Shown here in pieces: positions 1-5,843 of a stretch of DNA of 5,843 nucleotides; within the stretch, counting starts at the first letter, position 1; every line of letters starts with the position of its first letter. The notes under the pieces were generated by a model. It saw nothing but the letters and a program-made list of their open reading frames with translations. It ran no database searches and had not been told where the DNA came from. Made by a program: the position numbers and the translations under genes. Origin of the DNA: Azoarcus sp. (lineage in GTDB: Bacteria; Pseudomonadota; Gammaproteobacteria; Burkholderiales; Rhodocyclaceae); NCBI GenBank assembly GCA_031268685.1, contig JAIRWW010000099.1, forward strand, positions 1 to 5,843, given 5' to 3'.

Positions 1-292
1 GCGCCGCGCCCGTAATCATGTTCTTCACGTAGTCGGCGTGTCCGGGGCAATCCACGTGCGCGTAGTGCCTGTTGGACGTCTCGTACTCTACGTGCGCCGT
101 GTTGATCGTGATGCCGCGCGCTTTCTCTTCCGGGGCCGCGTCGATCTGGTCATACGCCTTGGCCTCGCCACCAAATTTCTTCGACAGGATCGTTGTAATC
201 GCCGCCGTCAGCGTTGTCTTGCCGTGGTCAACGTGACCTATTGTCCCCACGTTCACGTGCGGCTTTGTGCGCTCGAACTTACTTTTAGCCAT
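1..292 (-). CDS. tuf: Elongation factor Tu, N-terminal part (cut by window edge)
   Basis: EF-Tu is the cytoplasmic GTPase that delivers aminoacyl-tRNA to the ribosomal A site. The first 97 residues are present, about a quarter of the usual length of roughly 395; the rest lies beyond the left edge. Seen: start [21 protein letters not shown]-loop GHVDHGKT at residues 19-26, switch I RGITI at 59-63 and the G3 motif DCPGH at 81-85. The ATG at 292-290 is preceded by a strong SD, AAGGAG, at 304-299 with a 6-nt spacer. It follows fusA after 29 nt with no terminator between, so it is the fourth gene of the str operon. Many proteobacteria carry two tuf copies; whether this one does cannot be seen here. 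No frameshift is visible in the part present. Confidence 0.97.
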   Translation of the reverse strand, partial: MAKSKFERTKPHVNVGTIGHVDHGKTTLTAAITTILSKKFGGEAKAYDQIDAAPEEKARGITINTAHVEYETSNRHYAHVDCPGHADYVKNMITGAA

Positions 293-321
293 TGTGGGCT
301 CCTTGTTTCAGATTACTGGGC

Positions 322-2424
322 TTACTTGCGGTTATTGATGACGGCCTCGGCCACACTCTTGGGCGCTTCGACGTAGTGTTTGAACTCCATCGAGTAGGTC
401 GCGCGACCCTGGGTGAGCGAACGCAATTGCGTTGCGTAGCCGAACATTTCGGCTAGTGGCACTTCGGCCTTGATTTCCTTCATGCCGCCGGGCAGGTCGT
501 CCATGCCCTGGACGATGCCCCGGCGCCCGGAGAGATCGCCCATGACATTGCCCATGTAGTCTTCCGGGGTCTCGACGACGACAGCCATCATCGGTTCGAG
601 CAGAACCGGGCTGGCCTTGCGCATCGCATCCTTGAAGGCTATCGAGGCGGCCATTTTGAAGGCGTTTTCGTTGGAGTCCACATCATGGTAGGAGCCGTCG
701 AAAAGCGTGACCTTGACATCCACCACGGGGAAACCGGCGAGCACGCCGTTGGGCAGGGTTTCCTGCAAGCCTTTGTCGACTGCCGGTATGTATTCGCGCG
801 GCACTACGCCGCCCTTGATGGCGTCGACGAATTCGTAGCCCTTGCCAGCTTCATTCGGCTCCAGCTTGATCCAGACGTGGCCGTACTGGCCGCGACCGCC
901 GGATTGCTTGACGAATTTGCCTTCCTGCTCTACCGGCTTGCGGATCGCTTCGCGGTATGCCACTTGCGGCGCGCCGACGTTGGCTTCGACGTTGAATTCG
1001 CGCTTCATGCGATCAACGATGATTTCCAGGTGCAGTTCGCCCATGCCGGAGATGATGGTCTGGCCGGATTCTTCATCGGTGCGGACGCGAAACGAAGGGT
1101 CTTCCGCCGCCAGACGGCCCAATGCGATGCCCATTTTTTCCTGGTCGCTCTTGGTCTTGGGTTCGACAGCGACGTGGATAACCGGGTCGGGGAAAATCAT
1201 GCGCTCAAGGATGACTGGCGCGGCGGGATCGCACAGGGTTTCGCCTGTGGTGACTTCCTTCAGGCCAACGCAGGCGGCGATGTCGCCCGCGAGCACTTCC
1301 TTGATCTCTTCGCGTTCGTTGGCGTGCATTTGCAGAATGCGGCCAATGCGCTCTTTCTTGCCCTTGACCGGGTTGAGCACGGTCTCGCCAGAGTGGAGCA
1401 CGCCGGAGTAGACGCGCACGAAGGTAAGCTGACCAACAAAGGGGTCGGTCATCAGCTTGAAGGCAAGCGCGGAGAATTTTTCGCCGTCGCTGGCCTGGCG
1501 CACGAGTTCTTTTTCGTCATCGTCGACATCGAGACCCCGCACTGGCGGAATGTCGACCGGCGAAGGCAGGAATTCGATCACCGCATCCAGCATGCGCTGC
1601 ACGCCCTTGTTTTTGAAGGCGCTGCCACACAGCATGGGCTGGATCTCGCAGGCGATGGTGCGCAGGCGCAGGCCCAGCTTGATTTTGTCTTCAGACAGCT
1701 CGCCGTCTTCGAGGTACTCGTTCATGAGTTCCTCGGACGCTTCGGCGGCAGCTTCGATCATCTGCTCGCGCCACGTCGTCGCTTCGTCGAGCAGTTCGGC
1801 GGGAATGTCGCGGTAGTCGAACTTCATCCCCTGGGAGGCTTCGTCCCAATAGATGGCCTTCATCTTGATGAGATCGACCACGCCAGCGAATTTGTCCTCG
1901 GCCCCGATCGGAATCACGACGGGCACCGGACTCGCCTTCAGGCGGGTCTTCATCTGCTCGACGACCTTGAAGAAGTTCGCGCCGGAACGATCCATTTTGT
2001 TGACGAAGGCCAGACGCGGCACCTTGTACTTGGTCGCCTGCCGCCACACGGTTTCGGATTGCGGCTGCACGCCGCCCACGGCGCAATACACCATGCATGC
2101 GCCGTCGAGCACGCGCATCGAACGTTCCACCTCGATGGTGAAGTCGACGTGTCCCGGCGTGTCGATGATGTTGAAGCGGTGTTCGGGGAAGTTGAGATCC
2201 ATCCCCTTCCAGAAACACGTGGTCGCTGCCGAGGTTATGGTAATGCCGCGTTCCTGCTCCTGGGCCATCCAGTCCATGGTGGCCGCGCCATCATGCACCT
2301 CGCCTATCTTGTGATTGACGCCGGTGTAATAAAGGATGCGTTCAGTCGTCGTCGTCTTGCCGGCGTCGATGTGTGCGGAGATGCCGATGTTGCGGTATCG
2401 CTCAATGGGGGTCTTGCGAGCCAC
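322..2424 (-). CDS. fusA: Elongation factor G (EF-G), GTG start
   Basis: EF-G is the GTPase that drives translocation of tRNAs and mRNA through the ribosome and, with RRF, recycles ribosomes. The 700-residue product has the normal family length. Visible GTPase motifs: G1 AHIDAGKT at 17-24, switch I RGITI at 59-63, DTPGH at 88-92 with the catalytic-type His92, NKMD at 142-145 and the G5 GSA at 267-269. Domain II-III, domain IV ([26 protein letters not shown]) and domain V ([14 protein letters not shown]) follow in order. The start is taken as GTG at 2424-2422, giving (M)[11 protein letters not shown], which lines up with EF-G N-termini; an AGGA lies 8 nt upstream. The frame stays open upstream to 2496, including an ATG at 2457-2455 that would add 11 residues ([11 protein letters not shown]) without family support. 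It sits between rpsG (113 nt) and tuf (29 nt). Confidence 0.98.
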   Translation of the reverse strand: MARKTPIERYRNIGISAHIDAGKTTTTERILYYTGVNHKIGEVHDGAATMDWMAQEQERGITITSAATTCFWKGMDLNFPEHRFNIIDTPGHVDFTIEVERSMRVLDGACMVYCAVGGVQPQSETVWRQATKYKVPRLAFVNKMDRSGANFFKVVEQMKTRLKASPVPVVIPIGAEDKFAGVVDLIKMKAIYWDEASQGMKFDYRDIPAELLDEATTWREQMIEAAAEASEELMNEYLEDGELSEDKIKLGLRLRTIACEIQPMLCGSAFKNKGVQRMLDAVIEFLPSPVDIPPVRGLDVDDDEKELVRQASDGEKFSALAFKLMTDPFVGQLTFVRVYSGVLHSGETVLNPVKGKKERIGRILQMHANEREEIKEVLAGDIAACVGLKEVTTGETLCDPAAPVILERMIFPDPVIHVAVEPKTKSDQEKMGIALGRLAAEDPSFRVRTDEESGQTIISGMGELHLEIIVDRMKREFNVEANVGAPQVAYREAIRKPVEQEGKFVKQSGGRGQYGHVWIKLEPNEAGKGYEFVDAIKGGVVPREYIPAVDKGLQETLPNGVLAGFPVVDVKVTLFDGSYHDVDSNENAFKMAASIAFKDAMRKASPVLLEPMMAVVVETPEDYMGNVMGDLSGRRGIVQGMDDLPGGMKEIKAEVPLAEMFGYATQLRSLTQGRATYSMEFKHYVEAPKSVAEAVINNRK

Positions 2425-2430
2425 GGTGTT

Positions 2431-2448
2431 TATCCTGCCTATCCTGCC
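2431..2448 (-). repeat. 9-nt tandem duplication carrying two SD-like AGGA motifs before fusA
   Basis: The sequence GGCAGGATA (minus strand) occurs twice in direct tandem just upstream of the fusA GTG. The proximal AGGA (2436-2433) is 8 nt from GTG, an ideal spacing; the distal copy (2445-2442) is 17 nt away. The duplication places a second SD-like site on the leader of a gene with a non-ATG start. It may compensate for the weaker codon or may be a chance slippage product. Confidence 0.7.
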
Positions 2449-2537
2449 TGCCGTCATCGCCAAAGCGGCGAACGGATCAAAGCGTTTACAAAACAATCGA
2501 GACCTTCACAGGACCCGATGCGCCGCTGGCTAAAAAA

Positions 2538-3008
2538 TTAGAAGCGGTAATGCGAGAAAGCCTTGTTGGCCTCGGCCATGCGATGCACTTCTTCGCGTTT
2601 TTTCATCGCCGCGCCGCGGCCTTCCGCCGCTTCGAGCAGTTCGCCTGCCAGACGCTGGGCCATCGATTTTTCGGCGCGCTTGCGGGCGGCCTCGCGCAGC
2701 CAGCGCATCGACAGCGCCATGCGGCGGGAAGGACGCACCTCGACCGGCACCTGGTAGTTCGCGCCGCCGACACGGCGGCTCTTGACTTCCACCACCGGCT
2801 TGACGTTGGCTACCGCGGCAGAAAACACTTCCAGTGGGTCTTTGGCGGCCTTGGTAGTGATGTGTGCGAACGCACCATAGACGATGCGCTCGGCAACCGA
2901 CTTTTTGCCGGACTGCATGATCACATTGATGAACTTGGAGACATCCTGCGAGGCGAACTTTGGATCGGGCAGGATTTCACGTTTCGGAACTTCACGACGA
3001 CGCGGCAT
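2538..3008 (-). CDS. rpsG: 30S ribosomal protein S7
   Basis: S7 is a primary 16S rRNA-binding protein that nucleates assembly of the 30S head and lines the E site and mRNA exit channel. The 156-residue product has the standard bacterial length. It starts [20 protein letters not shown] and contains the conserved core segments [20 protein letters not shown] and [13 protein letters not shown], and ends in the usual [12 protein letters not shown] tail. ATG at 3008-3006 has an SD AGAGG at 3018-3014, 5 nt upstream. It lies 24 nt after rpsL. In E. coli, S7 represses translation by binding the rpsL-rpsG intercistronic RNA; here that spacer is only 24 nt, so the same structured site cannot fit wholly within it. 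A T6 tract follows the stop codon, but no stem precedes it. Confidence 0.98.
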   Translation of the reverse strand: MPRRREVPKREILPDPKFASQDVSKFINVIMQSGKKSVAERIVYGAFAHITTKAAKDPLEVFSAAVANVKPVVEVKSRRVGGANYQVPVEVRPSRRMALSMRWLREAARKRAEKSMAQRLAGELLEAAEGRGAAMKKREEVHRMAEANKAFSHYRF

Positions 3009-3032
3009 GACAACCTCTTGAAATTAAATAGG

Positions 3033-3410
3033 TCAGGACTGCTTCGGGCGCTTGGCGCCGTATTTGGAGCGCGACTGCTTGCGATCCTTGACACCTTGAA
3101 GGTCGAGAGAGCCGCGAACGATGTGGTAGCGCACACCCGGCAGATCCTTCACCCGGCCGCCGCGAATCAGCACCACCGAGTGTTCTTGCAGGTTGTGGCC
3201 TTCGCCGCCAATGTACGAGATGACCTCGAAACCGTTGGTGAGCCGCACCTTGGCAACTTTGCGCAATGCGGAATTCGGTTTCTTTGGCGTGGTCGTGTAG
3301 ACGCGTGTGCAAACGCCGCGCTTTTGCGGACACGCATCTAGCGCGGGCACTTTGCTCTTGGCCACTTCTACTTGGCGCGGCTTGCGAACGAGTTGATTGA
3401 TAGTCGGCAT
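3033..3410 (-). CDS. rpsL: 30S ribosomal protein S12
   Basis: S12 sits at the decoding centre of the 30S subunit and controls accuracy. The product is 125 residues, as expected, starting [13 protein letters not shown] and containing the invariant [24 protein letters not shown] and [13 protein letters not shown] motifs. Lys43 and Lys88 (Met counted as 1), where substitutions give streptomycin resistance, are both wild type, and Asp89, the methylthiolated residue in E. coli, is present. The ATG at 3410-3408 is chosen by homology. Its SD is poor: the nearest is GGA at 3425-3423, 12 nt away and touching the U-tract of a terminator hairpin. The frame stays open upstream to a GTG at 3503 and includes an ATG at 3446 with a better SD, so an N-terminally extended form is formally possible. 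It is the first gene of the operon. Confidence 0.98.
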   Translation of the reverse strand: MPTINQLVRKPRQVEVAKSKVPALDACPQKRGVCTRVYTTTPKKPNSALRKVAKVRLTNGFEVISYIGGEGHNLQEHSVVLIRGGRVKDLPGVRYHIVRGSLDLQGVKDRKQSRSKYGAKRPKQS

Positions 3411-3425
3411 GGCTGGAGAATTTCC

Positions 3426-3458
3426 AAAAAACCGAGGCAGCCCCATGGGCCGCCTCGG
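3426..3458 (-). terminator. Intrinsic terminator in the rpsL leader (probable attenuator)
   Basis: Read on the minus strand, the arm 3458-3447 (CCGAGGCGGCCC) pairs with 3443-3432 (GGGCTGCCTCGG minus a base of loop context) around a 3-nt loop at 3446-3444. This makes 12 continuous pairs including one G-U, followed at once by U6 at 3431-3426. On the plus strand the G-U becomes an A/C mismatch and no T-run follows, so the structure is built for minus-strand transcription only. It lies downstream of the predicted str promoter and ends 15 nt before the rpsL ATG, so transcripts of the operon must cross it. That makes it more likely an attenuator than a plain gene end; no minus-strand gene precedes it in the window. 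Confidence 0.85.
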
Positions 3459-3462
3459 GCGG
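3450..3462 (-). promoter_or_regulatory. Alternative hairpin competing with the terminator stem
   Basis: On the minus strand CCGCC (3462-3458) can pair with GGCGG (3454-3450) around the loop CGA. The 3' arm of this small 5-bp hairpin lies inside the 5' arm of the terminator, so the two cannot form together: this is the geometry of an anti-terminator. The stem is short and much weaker than the terminator, so on its own it would need a protein, a ribosome or co-transcriptional timing to win. Confidence 0.35.
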
Positions 3463-3515
3463 TTGATTCCGGTTTGTGTCCAGCCCCCTACGTGCCAGCC
3501 CACAAAAGGAGACGG

Positions 3516-3544
3516 ATTCTATGGAAAGTCCAGACGCAAGTCAA
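3516..3544 (-). promoter_or_regulatory. Sigma-70 promoter of the str operon
   Basis: The minus strand has -35 TTGACT at 3544-3539, a 17-nt spacer, and -10 TAGAAT at 3521-3516: five of six consensus bases in each box with ideal spacing. Transcription should begin near 3509, giving a leader of about 99 nt before rpsL. It is the best promoter match seen in the divergent region and is correctly oriented for the highly expressed ribosomal operon. The start point is inferred, not shown. Confidence 0.8.
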
Positions 3545-3560
3545 CGCCATTCTGCCGCGG

Positions 3561-3583
3561 GCTTTCCGCGCATCATGGAAAGC
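3561..3583. repeat. Inverted repeat GCTTTCC-N9-GGAAAGC upstream of the str promoter
   Basis: A perfect 7-bp inverted repeat lies about 17 bp upstream of the -35 box. ATGGAAAG, its right half, recurs at 3521-3528, overlapping the edge of the -10 and the spacer. Two direct copies plus one inverted copy of GGAAAG around one promoter could be operator half-sites; they could also be coincidence. No known regulator is recognised. Confidence 0.35.
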
Positions 3584-3673
3584 TCGGGTTTATTGATTCA
3601 GCAAGAATATATGCCATTGCCGTTCGAGCTGGGTCTACAGAATGAACCTACAGAAGCCTTTGATTCCACAAAT

Positions 3674-3707
3674 AATGCCATTCGGCAAACTTATGGTGAA
3701 CGGCATT
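3674..3707 (-). repeat. Imperfect inverted repeat in the divergent region
   Basis: AATGCCATTC at 3674-3683 and GAACGGCATT at 3698-3707 are complementary at nine of ten positions with a 14-nt loop. The single mismatch becomes G-U in a minus-strand RNA and A/C in a plus-strand RNA, so any RNA hairpin would favour minus-strand transcription. No U-tract follows. Function unknown. Confidence 0.35.
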
Positions 3708-3764
3708 GTCCAAGGCTTTCTCGTGGCTCCCATTCCGCAGAACACTGCCGCCAAGACGGCGCGG

Positions 3765-3780
3765 GGCCGGTTTTCCGGCC
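3765..3780. repeat. Short perfect hairpin GGCCGG-TTTT-CCGGCC
   Basis: A 6-bp all-GC stem with a four-base loop lies 126 bp before the nitroreductase start. No T-run follows on either strand, so it is not an intrinsic terminator by itself. The rest of 3584-3905 shows no convincing gene; codon-like stretches there match nothing recognised. Confidence 0.4.
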
Positions 3781-3854
3781 ATCGGCCGCATAGGCGAATA
3801 TTCACCAATCCGTCAAATATCGCACGCTTTCAGGCGGTATGCCGAAAGCCTGTT

Positions 3855-3860
3855 TATACT
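3855..3860 (+). promoter_or_regulatory. nfsA: Candidate -10 box for the nitroreductase gene
   Basis: TATACT on the plus strand matches five of six bases of the sigma-70 -10 consensus and lies 45 bp before the gene start. No convincing -35 lies 16-18 bp upstream (the bases there are AGGCGG), so the promoter would be weak or activator-dependent. The predicted RNA would start near 3867 with a leader of about 39 nt. Confidence 0.4.
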
Positions 3861-3905
3861 CCATCCTCGCGCCGCACTGCGCACCCCAACTTACAGGAGA
3901 TACCT

Positions 3906-4730
3906 ATGAACACCGCCCGCCAACAACTCATCTCCGCACGTTACGGCGATGCCTCGCAAGCTACAGAACTCGCTTGGTCGCCAATCATCGAGCACCTGCT
4001 CAAGCACCGCTCGGTACGCGCTTATCTGCCCGACCCGGTGAGCGACGAACAGCTGGCCGCCATCGTCGCCGCCGCACAGTCGGCATCGAGTTCCTCCAAC
4101 CTGCAAGTCTGGAGCGTGATCGCGGTGCGCGATGCCGCACGGCGCGCGAAACTGTCCGAGCTGACAGGCAAACAGCCGCACGTCGGGAAAGCGCCGCTGC
4201 AACTGGTATGGATTGCCGATCTCGCCCGCCTGGAACACCTGACCCAGATCACCCAGCGCCCGGGCGAGGCGCTCGATTACCTCGAAGCCTTCCTCACCGC
4301 CACCATTGACGCCGCGCTGGCAGCCCAGAACGCGGCGGCGGCGGCGGAATCGCTCGGCCTCGGCATCGTATATACCGGCACCATGCGCAACCAGCCGGAG
4401 GATGTCGCCGAACTGCTCGAACTGCCGCCCAAAACCGTCGCTTTGTTCGGTCTCTGCGTAGGCAAGCCCGATCCAGCGCAACCCGCCGATATCAAGCCGC
4501 GGCTGCCGCAATCAGTGGTGCTGCACAACGAACGCTACTCGCTCGACGCCCAGACGCCGGGCGTCGAAACCTACAACGCCGCCATGGCGCGCTTTTACGA
4601 GAAACAAAATATGAATGTGCATGGCACATGGGCTGTGCATTCATCCAAGCGAGTCGCCAATGCCGAAGCCCTGTCCGGGCGCGACCGGCTGGCCGAAGCC
4701 TTGCACGCGCGAGGCTTCGCGCTGAAGTAA
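3906..4730 (+). CDS. nfsA: NfsA/NfrA-type FMN nitroreductase (NADPH-dependent oxidoreductase)
   Basis: Flavoproteins of this family use NAD(P)H through bound FMN to reduce nitroaromatics, quinones, chromate or free flavin in the cytoplasm; the natural substrate here cannot be told. The product has 274 residues, longer than E. coli NfsA (240) because of about 23 extra N-terminal residues and a longer tail. Family segments seen: HRSVRAYLPDPVSDEQ at 34-49 (phosphate-binding Arg region), AQSASSSSNLQ at 57-67, then GLGIVYTGTMRNQPEDV, LFGLCVGKPD and the late KPRLPQSVVLHNERY. The ATG at 3906 has an SD AGGAG at 3895-3899 with 6-nt spacing. The frame stays open upstream to 3642, but that extension lacks family features and would span the -10 candidate. 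It diverges from the str operon. The gene symbol denotes family, not proven orthology. Confidence 0.9.
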   Translation: MNTARQQLISARYGDASQATELAWSPIIEHLLKHRSVRAYLPDPVSDEQLAAIVAAAQSASSSSNLQVWSVIAVRDAARRAKLSELTGKQPHVGKAPLQLVWIADLARLEHLTQITQRPGEALDYLEAFLTATIDAALAAQNAAAAAESLGLGIVYTGTMRNQPEDVAELLELPPKTVALFGLCVGKPDPAQPADIKPRLPQSVVLHNERYSLDAQTPGVETYNAAMARFYEKQNMNVHGTWAVHSSKRVANAEALSGRDRLAEALHARGFALK

Positions 4731-4742
4731 ACGCGAACGTGC

Positions 4743-4778
4743 CGGATGGGACGAGCGAAGCCAAAATCGCCCCATCCG
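4743..4778. repeat. Inverted repeat after the nitroreductase gene
   Basis: CGGATGGG at 4743-4750 is an exact reverse complement of CCCATCCG at 4771-4778; after one mismatch, CGA/TCG adds three more pairs, leaving a 12-nt loop. It starts 12 bp past the stop codon, so it could stabilise or end the transcript, but no T-run follows. The GGATGGGACGAGCGAAGCC stretch resembles the dispersed 'TGGGCGAAGCGAAACCCA'-type intergenic repeats common in proteobacteria, which is an impression, not a search result. Confidence 0.5.
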
Positions 4779-4788
4779 CGCGCGCTAT

Positions 4789-4804
4789 GGCGTAGAGTTA
4801 CGCC
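4789..4804. repeat. Perfect hairpin GGCGTA-GAGT-TACGCC
   Basis: A 6-bp perfect inverted repeat with a four-base loop lies in the gap between the nitroreductase and the response-regulator gene. No T-run follows on either strand. Together with the preceding inverted repeat it could form a factor-dependent transcript end, or be an operator for the downstream gene 81 bp away. Confidence 0.4.
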
Positions 4805-4884
4805 GGACGTCAAGAAACCACGGCGCGGCCCGTCCGCGCTTCGACATACACTTTCCGCGCCAGTGGTTTTCCGGATTCGCCATC

Positions 4885-5843
4885 ATGCCCAGATTTGAAG
4901 AATTCCAGGTTCTAGTCGTCGCCAGCAATCCCAAGCTGCGCACGCAACTGCGCGGCATGCTTTCCTCGTTCGGATTCCTCACCATCCACTTCGCCATCAG
5001 CGCGCATACAGCACTGCGCCACCTGCACACGCGCAATTACGACCTGATCCTGTGCGACTACGCGCTCGGCGACGGGCAAGACGGCCAACACCTGCTTGAA
5101 GACCTGCGCCAGCACGAGATCATCGCCAGCGACACGCTGTTCGTCATGATCACCAGCGAGCGCAACCACGAATGCGTCATCGGCACAGCCGAACTCCTGC
5201 CCGACGACTACATCCTCACCCCGCTTGCGCCAGGCACGCTGCAAGACCGGCTGACGCGGCTCGCCGACAAACGCGAAGTCTTCCTGCCCGCGCAGCAACT
5301 GGCCGCCATGGGCGACTGGCTCGGAGCAATCGACTACTGCCTGGAAGCCGAAGCCGAACACCCGCAATACATCATCGACTTCCATCGCCTCGAAGCCGGC
5401 TACCATATCGCTGCCGGACAACTCGCCGAAGCCGAAACCATTTATCGCCAGATAGTCGCCAGCCAGCACATTCCCTGGGCGCAACTGGGGCTTGCCCGCT
5501 GCCTCGCCTTCCAAAAAGACTATGCCGCCGCCGACACCCTGCTCTCCGAACTAATCGCCGAAAACAGCCATTTCATGGCGGCCTACGACCTGCTCGCCCG
5601 TGTGCGCGCCGAAAGCGGACGAGGCGAAGCAGCCTGCGAAGTGCTGCAAACCGCCATCGAACGCTCGCCCTACCGCCTCGGACGCCACCGCCGCCTCGGC
5701 GAACTGGCGATGGAGACGGGCGATGCCGCCACCGCCGAAAAAGCCCTCTCGGAAGTCGTCCGGCAAAGCGCGCACTCCCGCTTCCGCGACCCCGAAATCC
5801 ACGTCCGGCTGGCCCAGGCACAAATTGCCCAGAACAAAACCGA
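4885..5843 (+). CDS. Response-regulator receiver domain fused to TPR-like repeats (cut by window edge)
   Basis: 319 codons are present with no stop, so the C-terminus lies beyond the right edge. Residues about 7-125 form a CheY-like receiver: VLVVASNPKLRTQLRGML (strand 1/helix 1), LILCDYAL with the phospho-acceptor Asp58, VMITSE with Thr90, and DDYILTPL. The usual acidic pair after strand 1 is replaced by Ala13-Ser14 and the conserved Lys by Thr112, so phosphorylation by the normal Mg-dependent route is doubtful. From about residue 134 helical repeats follow with TPR spacing (GDWLGAIDYCLEAEAEHP, GQLAEAETIYRQI, KDYAAADTLLSELI, GDAATAEKALSEVV), a protein-binding scaffold. No DNA-binding or enzymatic output domain is seen in the part present. 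ATG at 4885 fits the receiver start; the SD is weak (CGGA, 9 nt upstream). No clear promoter is visible in the 154-nt gap before it. Specific partners are unknown. Confidence 0.85.
   Translation, partial: MPRFEEFQVLVVASNPKLRTQLRGMLSSFGFLTIHFAISAHTALRHLHTRNYDLILCDYALGDGQDGQHLLEDLRQHEIIASDTLFVMITSERNHECVIGTAELLPDDYILTPLAPGTLQDRLTRLADKREVFLPAQQLAAMGDWLGAIDYCLEAEAEHPQYIIDFHRLEAGYHIAAGQLAEAETIYRQIVASQHIPWAQLGLARCLAFQKDYAAADTLLSELIAENSHFMAAYDLLARVRAESGRGEAACEVLQTAIERSPYRLGRHRRLGELAMETGDAATAEKALSEVVRQSAHSRFRDPEIHVRLAQAQIAQNKT

Larger units (their letters stand above)
3411..3509 (-). promoter_or_regulatory. Predicted 5' leader RNA of the str operon
   Basis: This is the untranslated leader implied by the promoter and the rpsL ATG. 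In order it holds two copies of GGCTGG (3500-3495 and 3485-3480), the weak CCGCC/GGCGG hairpin, the terminator hairpin with U6, and CCAGCC (3416-3411) directly before the AUG. The second GGCTGG, extended to GGCTGGA (3485-3479), can pair 7 of 7 with TCCAGCC (3417-3411), closing a long stem around the terminator and covering the bases next to the start codon. The whole leader has no stop in the rpsL frame from 3503. Boundaries depend on the predicted start site. Confidence 0.5.

Noticed and set aside
2457..2471. Small 5-bp inverted repeat TCGCC/GGCGA in the rpsG-fusA gap.
   Set aside because: Too short and with no conserved partner or U-tract; not distinguishable from chance in GC-rich DNA.
2525..2537. 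T6 tract just after the rpsG stop codon as a possible terminator.
   Set aside because: No GC-rich stem precedes it on the minus strand, and fusA follows in the same operon.
685..2541. A 618-codon plus-strand frame opposite fusA, and further long frames opposite rpsG and rpsL.
   Set aside because: They are antisense shadows of highly conserved genes produced by GC-biased codon use, with His/Ala/Phe-rich products and no family resemblance.
3584..3764. Possible tRNA or small RNA gene in the divergent region.
   Set aside because: No cloverleaf, T-loop consensus or terminator pair could be found; only one imperfect inverted repeat is present.
3521..3793. A plus-strand 90-codon frame with ATG at 3521 and an SD-like AGGAG 9 nt upstream.
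   Set aside because: It overlaps the minus-strand str promoter (its ATG falls on the -10 box), the product has no recognisable motif and looks low in structure, and its SD coincides with the predicted str transcription start. Treated as chance, though a conserved homologue would change this.
3642..3905. In-frame 88-codon upstream extension of the nitroreductase gene.
   Set aside because: The ATG at 3906 has a strong, well-spaced SD and gives a complete family protein; the extension has no family features and spans the candidate -10.
4912..5823. Several minus-strand frames opposite the receiver-TPR gene.
   Set aside because: They are shadows: the plus strand has one uninterrupted frame with clear receiver and helical repeat motifs that runs off the window end.

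Overview
This window is a chromosomal segment of a GC-rich bacterium, most likely a betaproteobacterium (Nitrosomonadales/Gallionellales-like). That placement is inferred from the look of the EF-Tu, EF-G, S7 and S12 proteins and the gene order rpsL-rpsG-fusA-tuf; no database search was possible. No mobile element, CRISPR array, tRNA or rRNA gene is visible.

Layout. Positions 1-3410 on the minus strand hold the streptomycin (str) operon, read right to left: rpsL (S12), rpsG (S7), fusA (EF-G, GTG start) and the first 97 codons of tuf (EF-Tu), which runs off the left edge. Gaps are short (24, 113 and 29 nt), consistent with one transcript. Positions 3411-3905 form a 495-nt divergent control region. 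Its minus-strand half holds a near-consensus sigma-70 promoter (TTGACT, 17-nt spacer, TAGAAT). About 50 nt downstream of the predicted start is a textbook intrinsic terminator hairpin with a U6 tract, ending only 15 nt before the rpsL start codon. Promoter and terminator together suggest that the whole translation-factor operon is controlled by attenuation in a leader of about 100 nt. A competing hairpin and an in-frame SD/AUG inside the terminator stem add to that picture.

Right half (plus strand). An NfsA/NfrA-type FMN nitroreductase (3906-4730) has a strong SD. After a 154-nt gap with two inverted repeats comes a long gene (4885 to the window end, no stop reached) encoding a response-regulator receiver domain joined to tetratricopeptide-like repeats. 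Its receiver domain keeps the phospho-acceptor Asp and the Thr but lacks the acidic pair and the conserved Lys, so it may be a pseudo-receiver.

The str operon supplies core translation machinery. The two right-hand genes look like accessory functions (flavin redox chemistry and signalling/scaffolding) and have no visible functional tie to it. In many betaproteobacteria rpoC lies just upstream of rpsL; here that link is broken and the operon starts from its own promoter. The strongest candidate for something undescribed is the promoter-attenuator leader at about 3411-3544.
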